64,000 bases of DNA from Hyaloperonospora brassicae (GCA_947650285.1 CANTFL010000234.1:213733-277732), one strand, 5' to 3'. Positions 48,790 to 62,446 are shown, numbered from the stretch's first letter. Notes: generated from the sequence alone by a model not told the origin. A program made the numbers and translations.

Positions 48790-50957
48790 GCGGCTATGAC
48801 GGCCGTCTATGTGAAGAGCCGTTTGCCGTCACACAAGATCTCGCACAAAACACCGTTCGAGATTGTCTACAATTCCAATTCAAGTGTCAAGCACATGCGT
48901 GTTTTCGGGTGCCAAGCATTCATCTTGACCCCGAAGGAGAAACGACTCAAGTGGGATCCCAAGGCGCGTGCTGGATTGTTTTTAGGCTACGAAGAAGTGT
49001 CCAAGGCGTATCGAGCTTACGACATAGAAGCGGGGCAGGTGGTCATCAGTCGCGATGTCAACTTCGATGAGTCGGCATTTGGACTTTCAATGCTAATCGC
49101 CGATGACGACGTTGATGGCCTGGACTTCGAATCGATCGATCTTAATGATGAGGATCCGCGTCCCAGATACTTCAAACAAACGGGAAAGCTCAAGGCCCAA
49201 CCCACTCACGAGGATGAAGATGCAAGTATGCCCCGAGCGGTGCGCCAACGACCCGGATTGGAAGAATCAAGCGCGCCAGACGACCGCTCTTCACGTCTAG
49301 CCAATGGAAATGAAGAAAGGAAGTCGGAAGAGCAGCATGACACACCGACTTCCCCCGCGTTTTGGCATGCGAGTGCAAATGCTGTCGAAGCAGCAATGGA
49401 TTTGTCGGAGCCGTCGACATTTGAAGAAGCAGTGGGTGGCCCGGACCAAGTACACTGGCGCAAGGCAATTAATGCGGAGCTCGGTTCAATGAATCTTCGC
49501 GGTGCCTTCCGTGCGGCCAAGTTACCCAACGGACAAAGAGCCATTGGCACCAAGTGGGTCTTCAAGATCAAGCGCAAGGCGGATGGGTCAATCGAGAACT
49601 ACAAGGCACGACTTGTGGCCAAGGGCTTTCGCCAAAATTACGGCATTGACTACACGGATATATTCTCGCCCGTGGTCAAGTATGTGACGCTGCGAATGGT
49701 CATCGCCATCGCTAAGCACTTTGGATGGCCCCTCGACCAGATTGATGTGGTGACTGCGTTCCTGTATGGAGTGACGAAGGAGACGGTGTTCTTCGCCGTT
49801 CCCGAAGGCGTCAAGATGGACGGTGATTTCGACTGTCTCGAGTTGATCAAGGCGATCTACGGTCTCAAGCAAGCCTCGCGTGTTTGGCACGAGACCTTCG
49901 ACGAGTTCATACGCTCGATTGGTTTTCAAGCGTCATGATTCGATCCGTGTCTCTACATCATGACTTCGGAAGGCCATTGTCTTTTTGTGCTGGTCTACGT
50001 GGAAGATGTCTTGGTGACTGGAAGCTCGCTCGAGCTGATTGCGCACGCCAAGAACGACCTCAAGACACGCTTCGAGATGACGGACAGCGGCAAGTGTGCA
50101 TTTGTCCTTGGTATCGAGCTATTGGATGGTAAAGATGGCAGCGTGACGATGTGTCAGCGCCGTTATGTCGACGATATTCTCAAGCGCTTTGGAATGGATG
50201 AGTGCAAGGCTGTGGCACTTCCTGTGGACGTCAGCTCTCGACTGGTGTCGAGCAACTCTACAAGCAAGATCGATGTTCCGTTCTGTGAAGCAGTTGGTGC
50301 TTTGATGCATCTGACGACCGCAACGCGACCGGACATCGCCTATGCTGTGAGCTTTGTGTCGCGCTTCACGGAGAATCCCCAAGAAGAACACTGGATTGCG
50401 GTCAAGCGTATCCTACGATACCTACAAGGCACCAGGACGCATGGGATTTGCTACAAGCCAAGCAACAAGATCGACTTCCGTGGATATTCGGATGCGGACT
50501 GGGCTGGTGATCTTGCCGACCGCAAGTCAACTTCGGGCTACACTTTCATGCTGATGGGTGCTCCTGTGAGTTGAGGCAGCAAGAAACAGCCAAGCGTGTC
50601 GCTGTCTACAAGCGAAGCAGAGTAAATCGCGCTCAGTCTGGCCATCCAAGAAGGCAAGTGGATCCATCGCCTGCTATGCGAGATTTTGGCGGCGGCAAAC
50701 GAGTCAGACCGGACCTCGTCATCCGTGAAGATAACCAGTTGTGCTTCGAGATGACGAAGAACCCGGTCAACCACGGCCGCGCCAAGCATATCGACATCAA
50801 GTATCATCATATCCGCGATGAAGTCAAGCGCGGTGAAGTGAAGCTGGAATACTGCGAGACGACAGTGATGTTGGCAGACATCATGACGAAGGGACTTCAC
50901 GGACCACGCCACAAGGACCTGACGGCGGCACTCGGCATCCGTGCATGTTCGCATTGA
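48790..50957 (+). pseudogene. pol: CopA RT and RNase H
   Basis: Frame 48796-49938 is the integrase end (KSRLPSHKISHKTPFEIVYN), an acidic linker and RT ([34 protein letters not shown]). A TGA at 49936-49938 interrupts it. Frame 49960-50574 continues with the catalytic loop YVED (YVDD expected) and early RNase H (YSDADWAGDLADRKST), ending at a TGA at 50572-50574. After a TAA at 50623-50625 and a lost base near 50705, the RNase H end is at 50708-50957 (HIDIKYHHIRDEVKRGEVKL). The final TGA merges with the polypurine tract at 50955-50962. Confidence 0.9.
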
Positions 50958-50964
50958 GGGGGCG

Positions 50965-51248
50965 TATTGAGGGCTACCGGTACAATCCGAACTTAAGCGT
51001 AGTTTTTACGAGATAGTTCTTACGCCGGTAACTACCTCAGCGATTATTAGACGCGTAGGATGATTGGACGCGTGTAAATCAGGTTGATTAGATATACCAT
51101 GTGATTGGATACAGTCTAGGGTAGGCAGAGCTAAGACCTATGAATCAATTACTTTCGAATCCTCCCTCAAGTGAGAAAGCGTTCTCCGCTTCATTCTCTT
51201 CGGTATCTCCGCTCCATTGGCGCTTCGTATCCCGCTCAAGTTTCAACA
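50965..51248 (+). repeat. CopA 3' LTR
   Basis: TATTGAGGGCTACC...AGTTTCAACA, 284 bp, preceded by the tract GAGGGGG (50956-50962). Followed by TTCTT. Confidence 0.9.
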
Positions 51249-52617
51249 TTCTTTGCAAGATGGTCACCACTGGCATGATCAAGGATGCCCAAATGCCATT
51301 AGTTCCAAGTGAGCCAAGTGTGTGTCGTGGCTGTCAAGAAGGAAAAATGGCCCAAAAACCATTTCCGAGAGATCATGAAAAGCGTCGTTATGACACGTTC
51401 GAGCTGCTTCACATGATATGTGTGGCCCCATAGAAGAGAATTCGCTTAGTGGCAGCTAGTATCTGCTTCTGATCGTGGACAAAGATGGCGGGTGTATGAA
51501 GGGCTTTTGCTTGAGGGACAAGTCGGAAAGTGAAACGTGCATCAAGAAGTATGTCATGGCGGTGCAGACGCAATTCAACAAGAAGGTGAAGTTTGTCCGA
51601 CACGACCGAGCGCGCGAATTCGATACATCTTTAACCGATACTTTCTACTAGGAACAAGGCATCGAGCAGCAAGTCACAGTTCCGCACGCGTATCAGACCA
51701 ATGGCACAGCGGAACGTGCCATACGGACCATTGTCACGATCGATTGCAGTTTGCTTCATCATACAAAACTGGACAAGTGATTCCGGGCTGAGCTGCAATG
51801 ACGACAATTTACATCAAGAATCGCCTGTCATCGCCGAAGATCCAAGAAAAGACTCCGTTCGAGATCTGTACAAGTCCAAGCCAAGCGCCAAACACATGCG
51901 ATTGTTCGGATATCGAGCGACTGTTCTCACTCCGAAAGAGAAGCGACTCAAGTCAGATCCCAAGGCCCGTGAAGAACTGTTCGTGGGGTACGAAGATATG
52001 TCAAAGGCGCATCGAGTTCTCGACATCAAGTCAGGTCTAGTGGTGATCACCCTAGATGTCAACTTCGATGAGTCGGCTCTTATATTCTCGCTAGCACTCC
52101 TAGTAGAAGTCGTTGAAGACACTGCGTTGGACTTCGGCTCACTCACTTTCGAAGACGAGCCCCGTGAAACGGACTTGAGGCTGGCCGGTGAGAAACTTAA
52201 GGATTGATCGGAACACGAAGAAACGGTCTCTCGAAGCTCACGTCCCGTCCGTCGTGGAGCTGGACTTGAAGAGGCAAGTGCACCAGATGAATACCGCTGC
52301 GCGAAATGACGACTAAGTGCTCGCGTCGAATGGTATGGAGAAGAAAAGAACAATGATCAAGGCAATGAAGATGATGCTAGACCTCGTGTGTTTTGGCGTG
52401 CCAGTGTCAATCATGTTGAATTCAATGACTTGTTTGAGCCAGCTACATTTTAAGAAGCTGTTGGTGGACCTGATCAAGCTCATTGGCGTAAGGATATTTG
52501 TGCGGAACTGGAGTCAGTGCGACTTCGAGGCGTGTTTTGAGCTGCCAAGTTACAAAGCGAGCAACGTGCTATCGGCACGAAGTGGGTGTTCAAGATCAAG
52601 TGAAAAGCCGACGTATA
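51249..52617 (+). pseudogene. pol: CopB pre-integrase, integrase and RT start
   Basis: Resumes CopB after CopA. It shows CRGCQEGKMAQKPFPRDHEK, then a TAG at 51432-51434. The integrase core is in mixed frames up to 51790, the C-terminus at 51798-52206, the linker, and GTKWVFKIK at about 52570. It matches CopE (39861-41190) at about 98 percent by eye, including the early stop. A Gypsy solo LTR interrupts it at 52618 (TSD TATA). Confidence 0.82.
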
Positions 52618-54475
52618 TGTGGTGAAGTCGATATCACAAAATCGCTCGTGTGAGGGACGATCTTCCACTTGCACGGACTTGCCGACTCACGGAGGGGGTA
52701 CTCCGATCCGTGCCTTGTTGTATAGCCTTGTGATCACCTTGTGTACCCGTCGGTTGGGCTGGTTTGAGCTCTTCTTAATGACCTTGGGACATGTCGATCT
52801 CGCTGAGAGGTTGGGTTGAGCGTTCGCTTCCGGTGCGGAAATCTTCACACCACGAACGGGGTTCTGCGATCTTGATCTTGAGTCGCGGCGATCTCTATTG
52901 GAGATGTCGCGATCTCGATCTTGAATCGCACCGATCTCGATTGGTCTTCGGGATCGGGGGTTTTGCTGTGCGGAAATCTTCAATCAGCAAATAGTTGTGT
53001 TGCGTCGATCTTGCCTTGGGATCGGTCCGATCTGGTCTTGGGATCGATCGATCTTGCTGGAAGTGCGCAATTGGGGCAGATCTGTGTCTTGTTTTGCCAA
53101 AAAGAAACGTTCCGATCTGTCCAGTAGATCGCTTCGATCTTGCTCGGTCTTGTCTTGAACTCCTTGTCCAGATCTTCTGAGCACTTGAGCCGTCTCGCGA
53201 TCTTGTGTGTATAAAATCATTTTCCTTTGTTGTTGCTTGCTGCTAATCTAGCAGTTGAGTTGAGTGTGAGTACTTGATCGATCCGGGCCAGATATCCCGA
53301 GATCGTTCTCCTATATCTTGGCCAACAATCCAAGATCGGTCTTCTGTGTCCTTGTAACACGCGTGCCTTGACCCGCCGGGGAAGCCAAATCAATCGTGCC
53401 CGGAGAAGATGGGAGGAGAACGTGCGTCGTGAGCAGAAGAAGTAGAGTTCAAGTCTGTTTATTAACCAACCAAATTAATAGCCAACCTATCTTCAAGCCT
53501 ATTCCCAACCGTAGGTCACTCTCCAAGTCGATATCACTTTTAAGCTTGACCGCCCCCTTGAATACGTGTCGAAATTTCGTGACATGTGCTCCAAAGATAG
53601 CGCCAATACTCCCGATATCGTACCTAGACACCAAAAAGGGACCAAATTCCAAATATGGTACCAAAACCCAATTTGGTACCGAAAAGTCCAGAATAGTAAC
53701 CAAATGCGGAACGTGTCTAAATCCATTTTGCGACGTCAATTCGACCAGCTCCCACTGGCTCTTTCGGTCTGAACTTTTGGGACATCATTCATGGACCTTT
53801 CACAAGCATGTATATTACAATACAATAGCTCCATCATCGATATATCCATAATCAGCAGGGAACATGACCGATCTGAGGTCCAATTCGAGATTGTTGAAGA
53901 TCGACACAGTGCGATCCGGCCCTATATGTATTTTCCGTTCATTGTGCATGCTCCGATACCATCCTCAAGGGTTTATCCGCACAATGGGACCATCCGCAGT
54001 TCTCACAACGGTCCCACGGACCTCCACGAACATCCACATTTCCAGATCGGGCTATACTAATCCAAAATCAGTACTCCCATTGGAGATCGGTGATGTGTAT
54101 CTTCGATCACCTGGATGCTGCAACTTTGTCACAGAGTTACGTCGCATCGCTTGGTCTCAGAAGTACCTTTCTCAGCTCAGATCGGTCTTCTGGTTCAATC
54201 TAGTCCCTCGTCCCCGATCGCACCGTGGATCTCATCTATGTCCACGACTCGTCCCAGATTGTTCCAAGAAAATCACCCCTTTCTGCGCCTCGTCTCAGAC
54301 CGTTCCACGTCCATCCTTTGGTCGACCGCTGGATCGGTCCGTCGATCTCCGTGGGATCCCCTTACGTCTCCCAATGATCACCAGATCACTTGGAGCCATT
54401 TTTCACCAGTAAGTGGCGCCTCGATTGGATGGCCACCGATCCATATCATAAATTTTAATTAATGACTTTGCCACA
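52618..54475 (-). repeat. Solo Gypsy LTR in CopB RT (TSD TATA)
   Basis: 1858 bp, TGTGGTGAAGTC...GACTTTGCCACA, with TATA at 52614-52617 and 54476-54479. The flanks join to a continuous Copia RT text ([16 protein letters not shown]). It is more diverged from the Gyp1 LTRs than those are from each other. Confidence 0.92.
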
Positions 54476-54479
54476 TATA

Positions 54480-55626
54480 CATTGAGAAGTACAAGGCGCG
54501 ACTAGTGGCCAAAGGTTTCAAGCAAAAGTATGGTGTCGACTACACCGAGACATTCTCACCCGTCGTCAAGTACGTCACGCTGCGCATGGTTGGTTGGGGT
54601 GTAGCTAGCGAAGTATTTCGGCTGGTCCCTGGATGAACTTGACGTTGTTACGGCATACCTCTATGGCGTGATGAAGGAACAAGTCTTCTGCTCGGTCCCT
54701 GAAGGCGTCGAGATCGACAGTGAATTTGACTATCTCGATTTGGTGAAAGCCATTTATAGCCTGAAACAAGCGTCTCGAGTATGGAACGAGACCTCCGACG
54801 ATCTCATATGCTCCATCGGGTTCCAAGTTTCAGCCTGTGATTTATGCCTGTACACCAAGACTATCGACGGACATTGCGTGCTGATACTGGTGTACGCCGA
54901 TAATGTTTTAGTGACTGAAAGCTCAACGGATCTGATTGCGCGCACCAAGAACGATCTCAAAACACGTTTCGAGATGACTGACAGTGGCAAGTGCGCGTTC
55001 GTGCTGGGAATCGAGATTGTTGATGGACCTGATGGAAGTGTGGCGATGTGCCAGCGGCGCTATGTGGACGACATCCTGAATCGTTTCGCCATGGATGAAT
55101 GCAAGGCAATGGAAAGTCCGGTCGACACTGGTTCAAGGTTGGTGTCAAGTGACTCTGCGATAAAAGTCAATGCGCCATTCCGTGAAGCTGTTGGTGCGCT
55201 CATGCACCTCATGACCGCGACTCGACCAGACATTGCTTTTCCAGTTGGGTATGTCTCACGCTTCATGGGAAATCATCAAGTCACTCATTGGGCCGCGGCG
55301 AAGCGCATCTTTCGCTATCTGCAAGGTACCAAGTTGCATGACGTATGTTTCAAGCCTGGTGACATGGTGGACTTTTGCGGGTATTCGGACGCAGATTGGA
55401 CTGGTGATCACGCGGACCGCAAGTCGACTTCAGGATATGTCTTCACCTCGGTGTGCGCGCCTGTCAGATGGGGAAGCAAGAAACAGTCAAGCGTGTCACT
55501 GTCAACGAGCAAGGCAGGGTACATCGCACTCAGCCTGGCTATCCAGGAAGGCAAGTGGGTGCATCGCTTGCTATGTGAGATGTTGATAGAAGCAAGCGAA
55601 TATGGGTCGGAACTTGTCGTTGCTGA
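54480..55626 (+). pseudogene. pol: CopB RT and RNase H, first of two tandem copies
   Basis: RT text ([20 protein letters not shown]) with the GGTTGGTTGGGGTG frame break near 54590. Then the frame 54668-55705 holds RT with loop YADN and RNase H (YSDADWTGDHADRKST) up to ELVVAEE. At about 55627 the frame leaves RNase H and enters integrase sequence (GPSRKVKRASRSMS in this frame), so the RNase H C-terminus is missing. Confidence 0.83.
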
Positions 55627-58115
55627 AGAAGGGCCAAGTCGGAAAGTGAAACGTGCGTCAAGAAGTATGTCAGGGCGGTGCAGATGCAATTCAACAAGAA
55701 GGTGAAGTTTGTCCGACACGATGGAGCGCGCGAATTTGCGACATCTTCAATCAAGGCTTTCCACGAGGAATAAGGCATCGAGCAGCACTTTACAGTTCCA
55801 TACGCGCATCAGACCAATGGCACCGGGGAACGTGCCATCCGGACCATTGTCACGATCGAGCGCAGTTTGCTTCATCATGCAAAACTGGACAAGCGCTTCT
55901 GAGCTGAAGCTGCAATGACGGCAATTTATATGAGGAATCGTCTGCCATCGACAAAGATCCAAGACAAAACTCCGTTCGAGATCATGTACAAGCCCAAGCC
56001 AAACGTCAAACACATGCGAGTGTTCGGATGTCGAGCGTATTTGCTTTCACCCCAAAAGAGAAGCGACTCAAGTGGGATCCCAAGGCCCGTGAACGACTGA
56101 CTATTCATGGGTCACGAAGAAATTTCAAAGGCGTATCCAGTTTTTGGTATCGAGGCAGGTCAAGCGGTGATCACTCGAGATGTCAACTTCGATGAGTCGG
56201 CTTTTGGATTTTCGCCAACACTCCTAAGAGAAGCCGTTGAAGACGCTGCGTTGGACTTCGGCTCACGCACTATCGACGACGAGCCTCGGAAATGGACTTT
56301 GAGCTGGCTGGAGAAAAACGAAAGGATCGATCAAGACACGAAGAAACGACCCCTCGAAGCTCAAGTCCCGTCCGTCGTGGAGATGGACTTGAAGAGGCAA
56401 GTGTACTAGATGAAGAACGTCGCGCGAAACGACGACCAAGTGCTCGCGTCGAATGGGATGAAGAAGAAAACGGCAATGATCAAGTCGATGAAGATGATGC
56501 GGGCCCCCTGTGTTTTGGCGTGCCAGTGTCAATGCGGTCAAAGCTAATGACTTGTTTGAGCCAGCGACATTTCAAGAAGCTGTCGGTGGATCTGATCAAG
56601 CTCATTGACGCAAGGCTATTCGTGCAGAGCTGGAGTCGATGCGACTTCGGGGCGTGTTTCGAGCTGCCAAGTTACCAATCGAACAACGTGCTATCGGCAC
56701 GAAGTGAGTGTTCAAGATCAAGCGAAAAGCCGACGGATCCATTGAGAAGTACAAGGCGCGACTAGTGGCCAAAGGTTTCAAGCAAAAGTATGGTGTCGAC
56801 TACACCGAGACATTCTCACCCGTCGTCAAGTACGTCACGCTGCGCATGGTTGGTTGAGGTGTAGCTAGCGAAGTATTTCGGCTGGTCCCTGGATGAACTT
56901 GACGTTGTTACGGCATACGTCTATGGCGTGATGAAGGAACAAGTCTTCTGCTCGGTCCCTGAAGGCGTCGAGATCGACAGTGAATTTGATTGTCTCGATT
57001 TGATGAAAGCCATTTATAGCCTGAAACAAGCGTCTCGAGTATGGAACGAGACCTCCGACGAGCTCATATGCTCCATCGGGTTCCAAGTTTCAGCCTGTGA
57101 TTTATGCCTGTACACCAAGACTATCGACGGACATTGCGTGCTGATACTGGTGTACGCCGATAATGTTTTAGTGACTGAAAGCTCAACGGATCTGATTGCG
57201 CGCACCAAGAACGATCTCAAAACACGTTTCGAGATGACTGACAGTGGCAAGTGCGCGTTCGTGCTGGGAATCGAGATTGTTGATGGACCTGATGGAAGTG
57301 TGGCGATGTGCCAGCGGCGCTATGTGGACGACATCCTGAATCGTTTCGCCATGGATGAATGCAAGGCAATGGAAAGTCCGGTCGACACTGGTTCAAGGTT
57401 GGTGTCAAGTGACTCTGCGATAAAAGTCAATGCGCCATTCCGTGAAGCTGTTGGTGCGCTCATGCACCTCATGACCGCGACTCGACCAGACATTGCTTTT
57501 CCAGTTGGGTATGTCTCACGCTTCATGGGAAATCATCAAGTCACTCATTGGGCCGCGGCGAAGCGCATCTTTCGCTATCTGCAAGGTACCAAGTTGCATG
57601 ACGTATGTTTCAAGCCTGGTGACATGGTGGACTTTTGCGGGTATTCGGACGCGGATTGGACTGGTGATCACGCGGACCGCAAGTCGACTTCAGGATATGT
57701 CTTCACCCTAATGGGCGCGCCTGTGATATGGGGAAGCAAGAGACAGTCAAGCGTGTCACTGTCAACGAGCAATGCAGGGTACATCGCACTCAGCCTGGCT
57801 ATTCAGGAAGGCAAGTGGGTGCATCGCTTGCTATGTGAGATGTTGATAGAAGCAAGCGAATATGGGTCGGAACTTGTCATTGCTGAAGACAACCAGTTAT
57901 TCATCAAGATGACCAAGAATCCGGTCGACTATGGACGAGACAAGCAAATCGATATCAAGTACCGTCACATCCGCGATGAAGTCAAGCGCGGCGAAATGAA
58001 GCTCGAGTACTGCAAGACGACGGTGATGTTGGCGGACACCATGACCAAGGGACTTCACGGACCTCGTCACAAGGACTTGACGGCGACGCTCGGCATCCGT
58101 GCGCGTTCGGATTGA
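55627..58115 (+). pseudogene. pol: CopF integrase, RT, RNase H, second tandem copy
   Basis: It begins in mid-integrase (CAAGTCGGAAAGTGAAACGTG at 55631) and runs through the integrase C-terminus (55915-56100, KTPFEIMYKPKPNVKHMRVF), the linker (56107-56409, 56292-56765), RT with the GGTTGGTTGAGGTG frame break near 56850, and the frame 56928-58115. That last frame carries RT (loop YADN) and a full RNase H with end (DIKYRHIRDEVKRGEMKLEY), stop 58113-58115. The RT-RNase H part is almost identical to 54640-55620, 2260 bases upstream. Confidence 0.85.
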
Positions 58116-58121
58116 GGGGGG

Positions 58122-58400
58122 TAGTGAAGGTTACCGTGACAACCAGAACTCTAAGGTGTAGTTCTTTCGGGATAGTTTTCACGTCGCTAATTACTCAGAA
58201 ATGATTAGACGAGTAGGGTGATTAGACGCGCCGACTGATTTATATGTGGACACATATAAATCAGGGCGTAGGCAGATAAGCTCCGATAACCAATCACTTT
58301 CCAATCTTCCATCAACTGCCAAAGTGTCTTCTCCGGTCTTCCGAGTGGACTCCCAGCATCCTTCCCGGTTTCAGTCGTCAAGCTTTGCACCTATCAACCA
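58122..58400 (+). repeat. CopF 3' LTR (LTR1, third copy)
   Basis: TAGTGAAGG...TATCAACCA after the tract GAGGGGGG at 58114-58121. Nearly the same as 42577-42855. Confidence 0.75.
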
Positions 58401-58406
58401 GGAGCG

Positions 58407-58745
58407 CATTGAGGGTTACCGGTTGACGTGCTTTGTACTGCGTACCAGTTGACGTGCTTTGTACTGCGTACCGGTTAACCTGGCCAATCCGACCTCGCGT
58501 CATTACGGTAAACCTATGACGTCACCTCGATGACGTCACGTATTGATTAGACGCGTAGGGTGATCGGACGTGCAAACTTTGCTGAGTAGATGCGCCATGT
58601 GCTTGGATGCAGTATAGGGTAGGCATAGTTAGGAGCTATAAATCAACCAATTTCGAATCCTCTCTCAAGTGAGTAGATGTTCTTCGCTCCATTCGCTCCG
58701 TTCTCTCCGCTTCGTTTTCCCTTCGTCTTACGTCAACCCTCAACA
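58407..58745 (+). repeat. LTR2 of the doublet, third copy
   Basis: CATTGAGGGTTACC...CCCTCAACA with the GTTGACGTGCTTTGTACTGC block twice. It joins minus-strand Copia at the same base as in the other copies. Confidence 0.65.
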
Positions 58746-60668
58746 ATACATGAGGCAGCCGACAGCATCGCGGTACGGGAAATGTGCCATGATCGGTTCA
58801 TGGTTACATCCGCCTTCGAGCATGTCTTGGTCAACTTGAGTCCGGGATCTTGCGGCGTTTTGACGGGGTTACTGATTTCCATGCCGAACCTTTCCAGTAT
58901 GTCTGTGGAAAAATCAGTTTGACGAGCGAAAACATTGCCACTGATGGCATCTTGATTAATCTTTATGCCCAAAAAGTATTACAGCCGACCGAGGTCCGTC
59001 ATCTCAAATCGCTCGCATAGCGCCTCCTTTGTCATTCGAAGCATCTTGTCGAAGTTGCATGCCAGTACCAAATCATCGACGTAAAGTGCCGCAAAACTTG
59101 CATGTCTTCTCCGTCCTACTTGGCGTACATGCATTGATCGGTCTTGTACGTCTTAAACCCCATTTCGAGCATGAACTTTTCAATGGTTTGATTTCACATG
59201 CGTGGAAATTGCATCAAACTGTATAGAGAGCGCTTGAGCTGACAGACGTAGTCCGGATTGACTTCGTTGATGTATGCCTCGGGATGCGCAATGTAGATAT
59301 CTTCGTCAGTAGTCCGTTGAGGAAAGCTGTCTTGACGTCAATTTGGTGCACCTTAAACTTGTAGTTGGCGGACAGACTGAGCAGGATCCGAGCCGACGTG
59401 AATTTGTCCACCGGAGCATACGTTTCTTCATGGTCGATGCCATACTTCTGCGAAAACCCCTTGTCTACAAGTCGCGCCTTGAATCTCTCGACCTCGTCAG
59501 CTTGATTCTGCTTGATCCGAAAGACTCATCGATAACCTATGCCTTGCGACCTTGTGGAATCGGCACTAATTCTCATGTCTTGTTCTTACGCGATGATGCC
59601 ACTTCGGAGTCGCATGCATCCTTCCACTTGGCCGCGTTTCTTGATTCCACCGCCGACTTGAACGTAGTCGACATTTCCCCCACTGACTCAACAACGAATT
59701 TAGCTTTAAAGTCGTGAGCCGTCGCGGACATCTCATCAAGCGATCGGTGAAGACTCTGTTTCTTATTCCCGGGGATCGTCACGGCCTGTTCATGCGACCG
59801 ATTGCGTTGATGCTGCTTGCTTCCAGGCTCAAAGTCGACGTCCGGTGGGGCTCGAGGTTGTGAATGCTTGGTGCTGTCGTGCATCAATACTTGATCGGGC
59901 GCAGCGTCATCAGTACCTTGGTCGGTCTGATCAGTTTGGGACGAAGGTTCATCGACCACCGCTTTGTCTTGAACGGCGACTGTGTCAATTCGCTTCACGT
60001 GATCGAGAACTTCCTCCATGAATTGCGCATCACGACTTGTCATCCACGACCGTTCTCAAAGTCTTCGAATCGACAAGCCTTTTCATGCTCGGAATAGCCA
60101 AGAAATCGGCAGCGCACCGAGCGACGTCAAATTTCGAGCGCTTCTCCTTGGACATCTGGACATACGCATGGCAACCGAAAACATTCAGGCTCGCCAACAG
60201 GTGTTTCTTGCTAGTCCAAACTTGTTACAGTGACATCTCATGACCGACTGCACGTGTTGGACATCGGTCGAGGAGAATGTCGCAGTCATGACAGCTTTCC
60301 ACCAATACGACTTCGGCAAGCAGCGTGTTCCAGCACGCAGCGACCGCATTCGACCAGTGCGCGATCCATGCGCTCGGAAGCTCACCATCGTTCGTTTGCC
60401 GATCTCACATCCATCACACAGCTCCCACTTGTGCACTGATGTCAGATTGATACCAGTGCCACAGTTTTTGGTGACGATGGTGGATAGACCGCCACAGCCA
60501 ATGTGACCTAGTCGAAGGTGCCAGAGGTACAAAGTGGTGTCCCCATGACATCCCAACGAGCTAGTCACATTGGTCTCGTCCATCAGAAGAGGCTTCATGC
60601 ACAGCTCGAATAATCCTTTGCCTTCGCGCGCACCAAGTTTCCAACGCAGTCCTTTCACTTCAGTGAAG
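58746..60668 (-). pseudogene. pol: CopC-type element, third copy: RT, linker, pre-integrase
   Basis: Parallel to 43200-45120. RT pieces are at 58733-58972 and 59214-59411, the linker at 59573-60043 (longer and more intact here: DHVKRIDTVAVQDKAVVDEP), and the pre-integrase region at 60185-60682 (CDGCEIGKRT), with the same deletion of the integrase core. It ends at the solo LTR inserted at 60669. Confidence 0.83.
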
Positions 60669-62446
60669 TGTGGTGAAGTCACTAATCAAATTTTGTACGA
60701 GGATCGGTGGCTACACATTTAGGACGCCACTTTCTGGTGAAAACTTGAGGCCATGTGACTTGGAGATCCAATTTGGAAACGTGATCGGAGATCCGATCCA
60801 ACTGTCGTCAGACTGATAGGTATGGAACGATCTGAGACGGGGTGATCTGGGACAAGACGACAGTTAGGACGATTTCCATGGAGCGATCTGGGACAAGGAT
60901 CTGAGATCAGGCGATGTGATGTGACTCTGTCACGAAGGTGTAACATCCTGCAGACCGGTGACACTCTCTACGGGTCTCTTAAAGGGAGTACTGATGTAGA
61001 TTAATTATGGACCGATCTGGAAGTGGGGATGTTTGTGGGGGTCCGTGGGACCGTTGTAAGAAATGTGGATGGTCCCATTGTGCGGATAAACCCTTGAGTA
61101 TAGTATCGGAGCATGCAAAATGAACGGAAAATACATATAGGGCCGGATCGCACTGTGTCGATCCTCAACGATCTCGAATTGGACATCAGATCGGTCATGT
61201 GCCCTGCTGGTTATGGATATATCGATGATGGAGCTATTGTATTGTGATATACATGCTTGTTGAAGGTCCATGAAGGATGTCCCAAAAGTTCAGACCGAAA
61301 GAGCCAGTGGAAGCCGGTCGAATTGACGTCGCAAAATGGATTTAGACACGTTCCGCATTTGGATACTATTTTGGACTTTTCGGTACCAAAAGTGGGCATT
61401 TGGTACCATATTTAGAATTTGGTCCTTTTTGGTGTCTAGGTACGATATCGGGAGTATTGGCGCTATCTTTGGAGTACAGGTCACGAAATTTCGACACGTG
61501 TTCAAGGGGGCGGTCAAGCTTAAAGGTGGTATCGACTTGGAGAGAGACCTACGGTTGAGAATAGGCTTAATGATAGGTCGGATATTAATTTGGTTGGTTA
61601 ATAAACAGACTTGAACTCTACTTCTTCTGCTCACGACGCACGTTCTCCTCCCATCTTCTCCGGGCACGATTGATTTGGCTTCCCCGGCGGGTCAAGGCAC
61701 GCGTGTTACAGGGACACAGAAGACCGATCTTGGATTGTTGGCCAAGATCGAGAAGAGCGATCTCGGGATATCTGGCCCGGATCGATCAAGTACTCACACT
61801 CGACTCAACTGCTAGGGTAGCAGCCACACAACAAAGGAAAAGGAAAAGGATTTTGGACACAAGATCGCGAGGCGGCTCAAGTGCTCAGAAGATCTGGACA
61901 AGGCGTTCAAGACTAGACCGAGCAAGATCGAAGCGATCTACTGGACATATCGGCGTGTTTCATTTTGGTGAAAACAAGAACCGATTTGTCCATATTGCGC
62001 ACTTCCAGCAAGATCGGCCGATCCCAATGCGAGATCGGACCGATCCCAAGGCAAGATCGATGCAGCACAACTATTTGCTGATTGAAGATTTCCGCACAGC
62101 GAAGACCCCCGATCCCGAAGACCAATCGAGATCGGTGCGATTCAAGATCGAGATCGCGACGCTTCCAAATAGAGATCGCCGCGACTCAAGATCAAGATCG
62201 CAGAACCCCGTTCGTGGTGTGAAGATTTCCGCACCGGAATCGAACGCTCAACCCAACCTCTCAGCGAGATCGACATGTCCCAAGGTCATTAAGAAGAGCT
62301 CAAACCAGCCCAACCAGGTACACAAGGTGAGCACAAGGTTACACAGCAAGACACGGATCGGAGTACCCCCTCCGTGAGTCGGCAAGTCTGGGCAAGTGGA
62401 AGATCGACACTCACTAAAGAAATTTTGTGAGATCGACTTCACCACG
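60669..62446 (+). repeat. Solo Gypsy LTR in minus-strand Copia (TSD GAAG/AAAG)
   Basis: 1778 bp, TGTGGTGAAGTCACTAATC...GACTTCACCACG. The last base has changed from A to G. The target duplication is GAAG at 60665-60668 and AAAG at 62447-62450 (one mismatch). The uninterrupted copy at 45118-45127 reads GCGAAGCATC, which confirms the insertion point. Confidence 0.88.

Larger units (their letters stand above)
46627..51248 (+). mobile_element. CopA: complete but dead Copia element (TSD TTCTT)
   Basis: 4622 bp: LTR 46627-46910, internal 46911-50964, LTR 50965-51248, both LTRs 284 bp. The perfect 5-bp duplication TTCTT is at 46622-46626 and 51249-51253. The LTRs differ at about 20 positions by eye (about 93 percent identity), so it is older than Gyp1. 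Gag and Pol form one original frame now broken by five stops and three frame shifts. It lies inside CopB in the same orientation. Confidence 0.93.
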
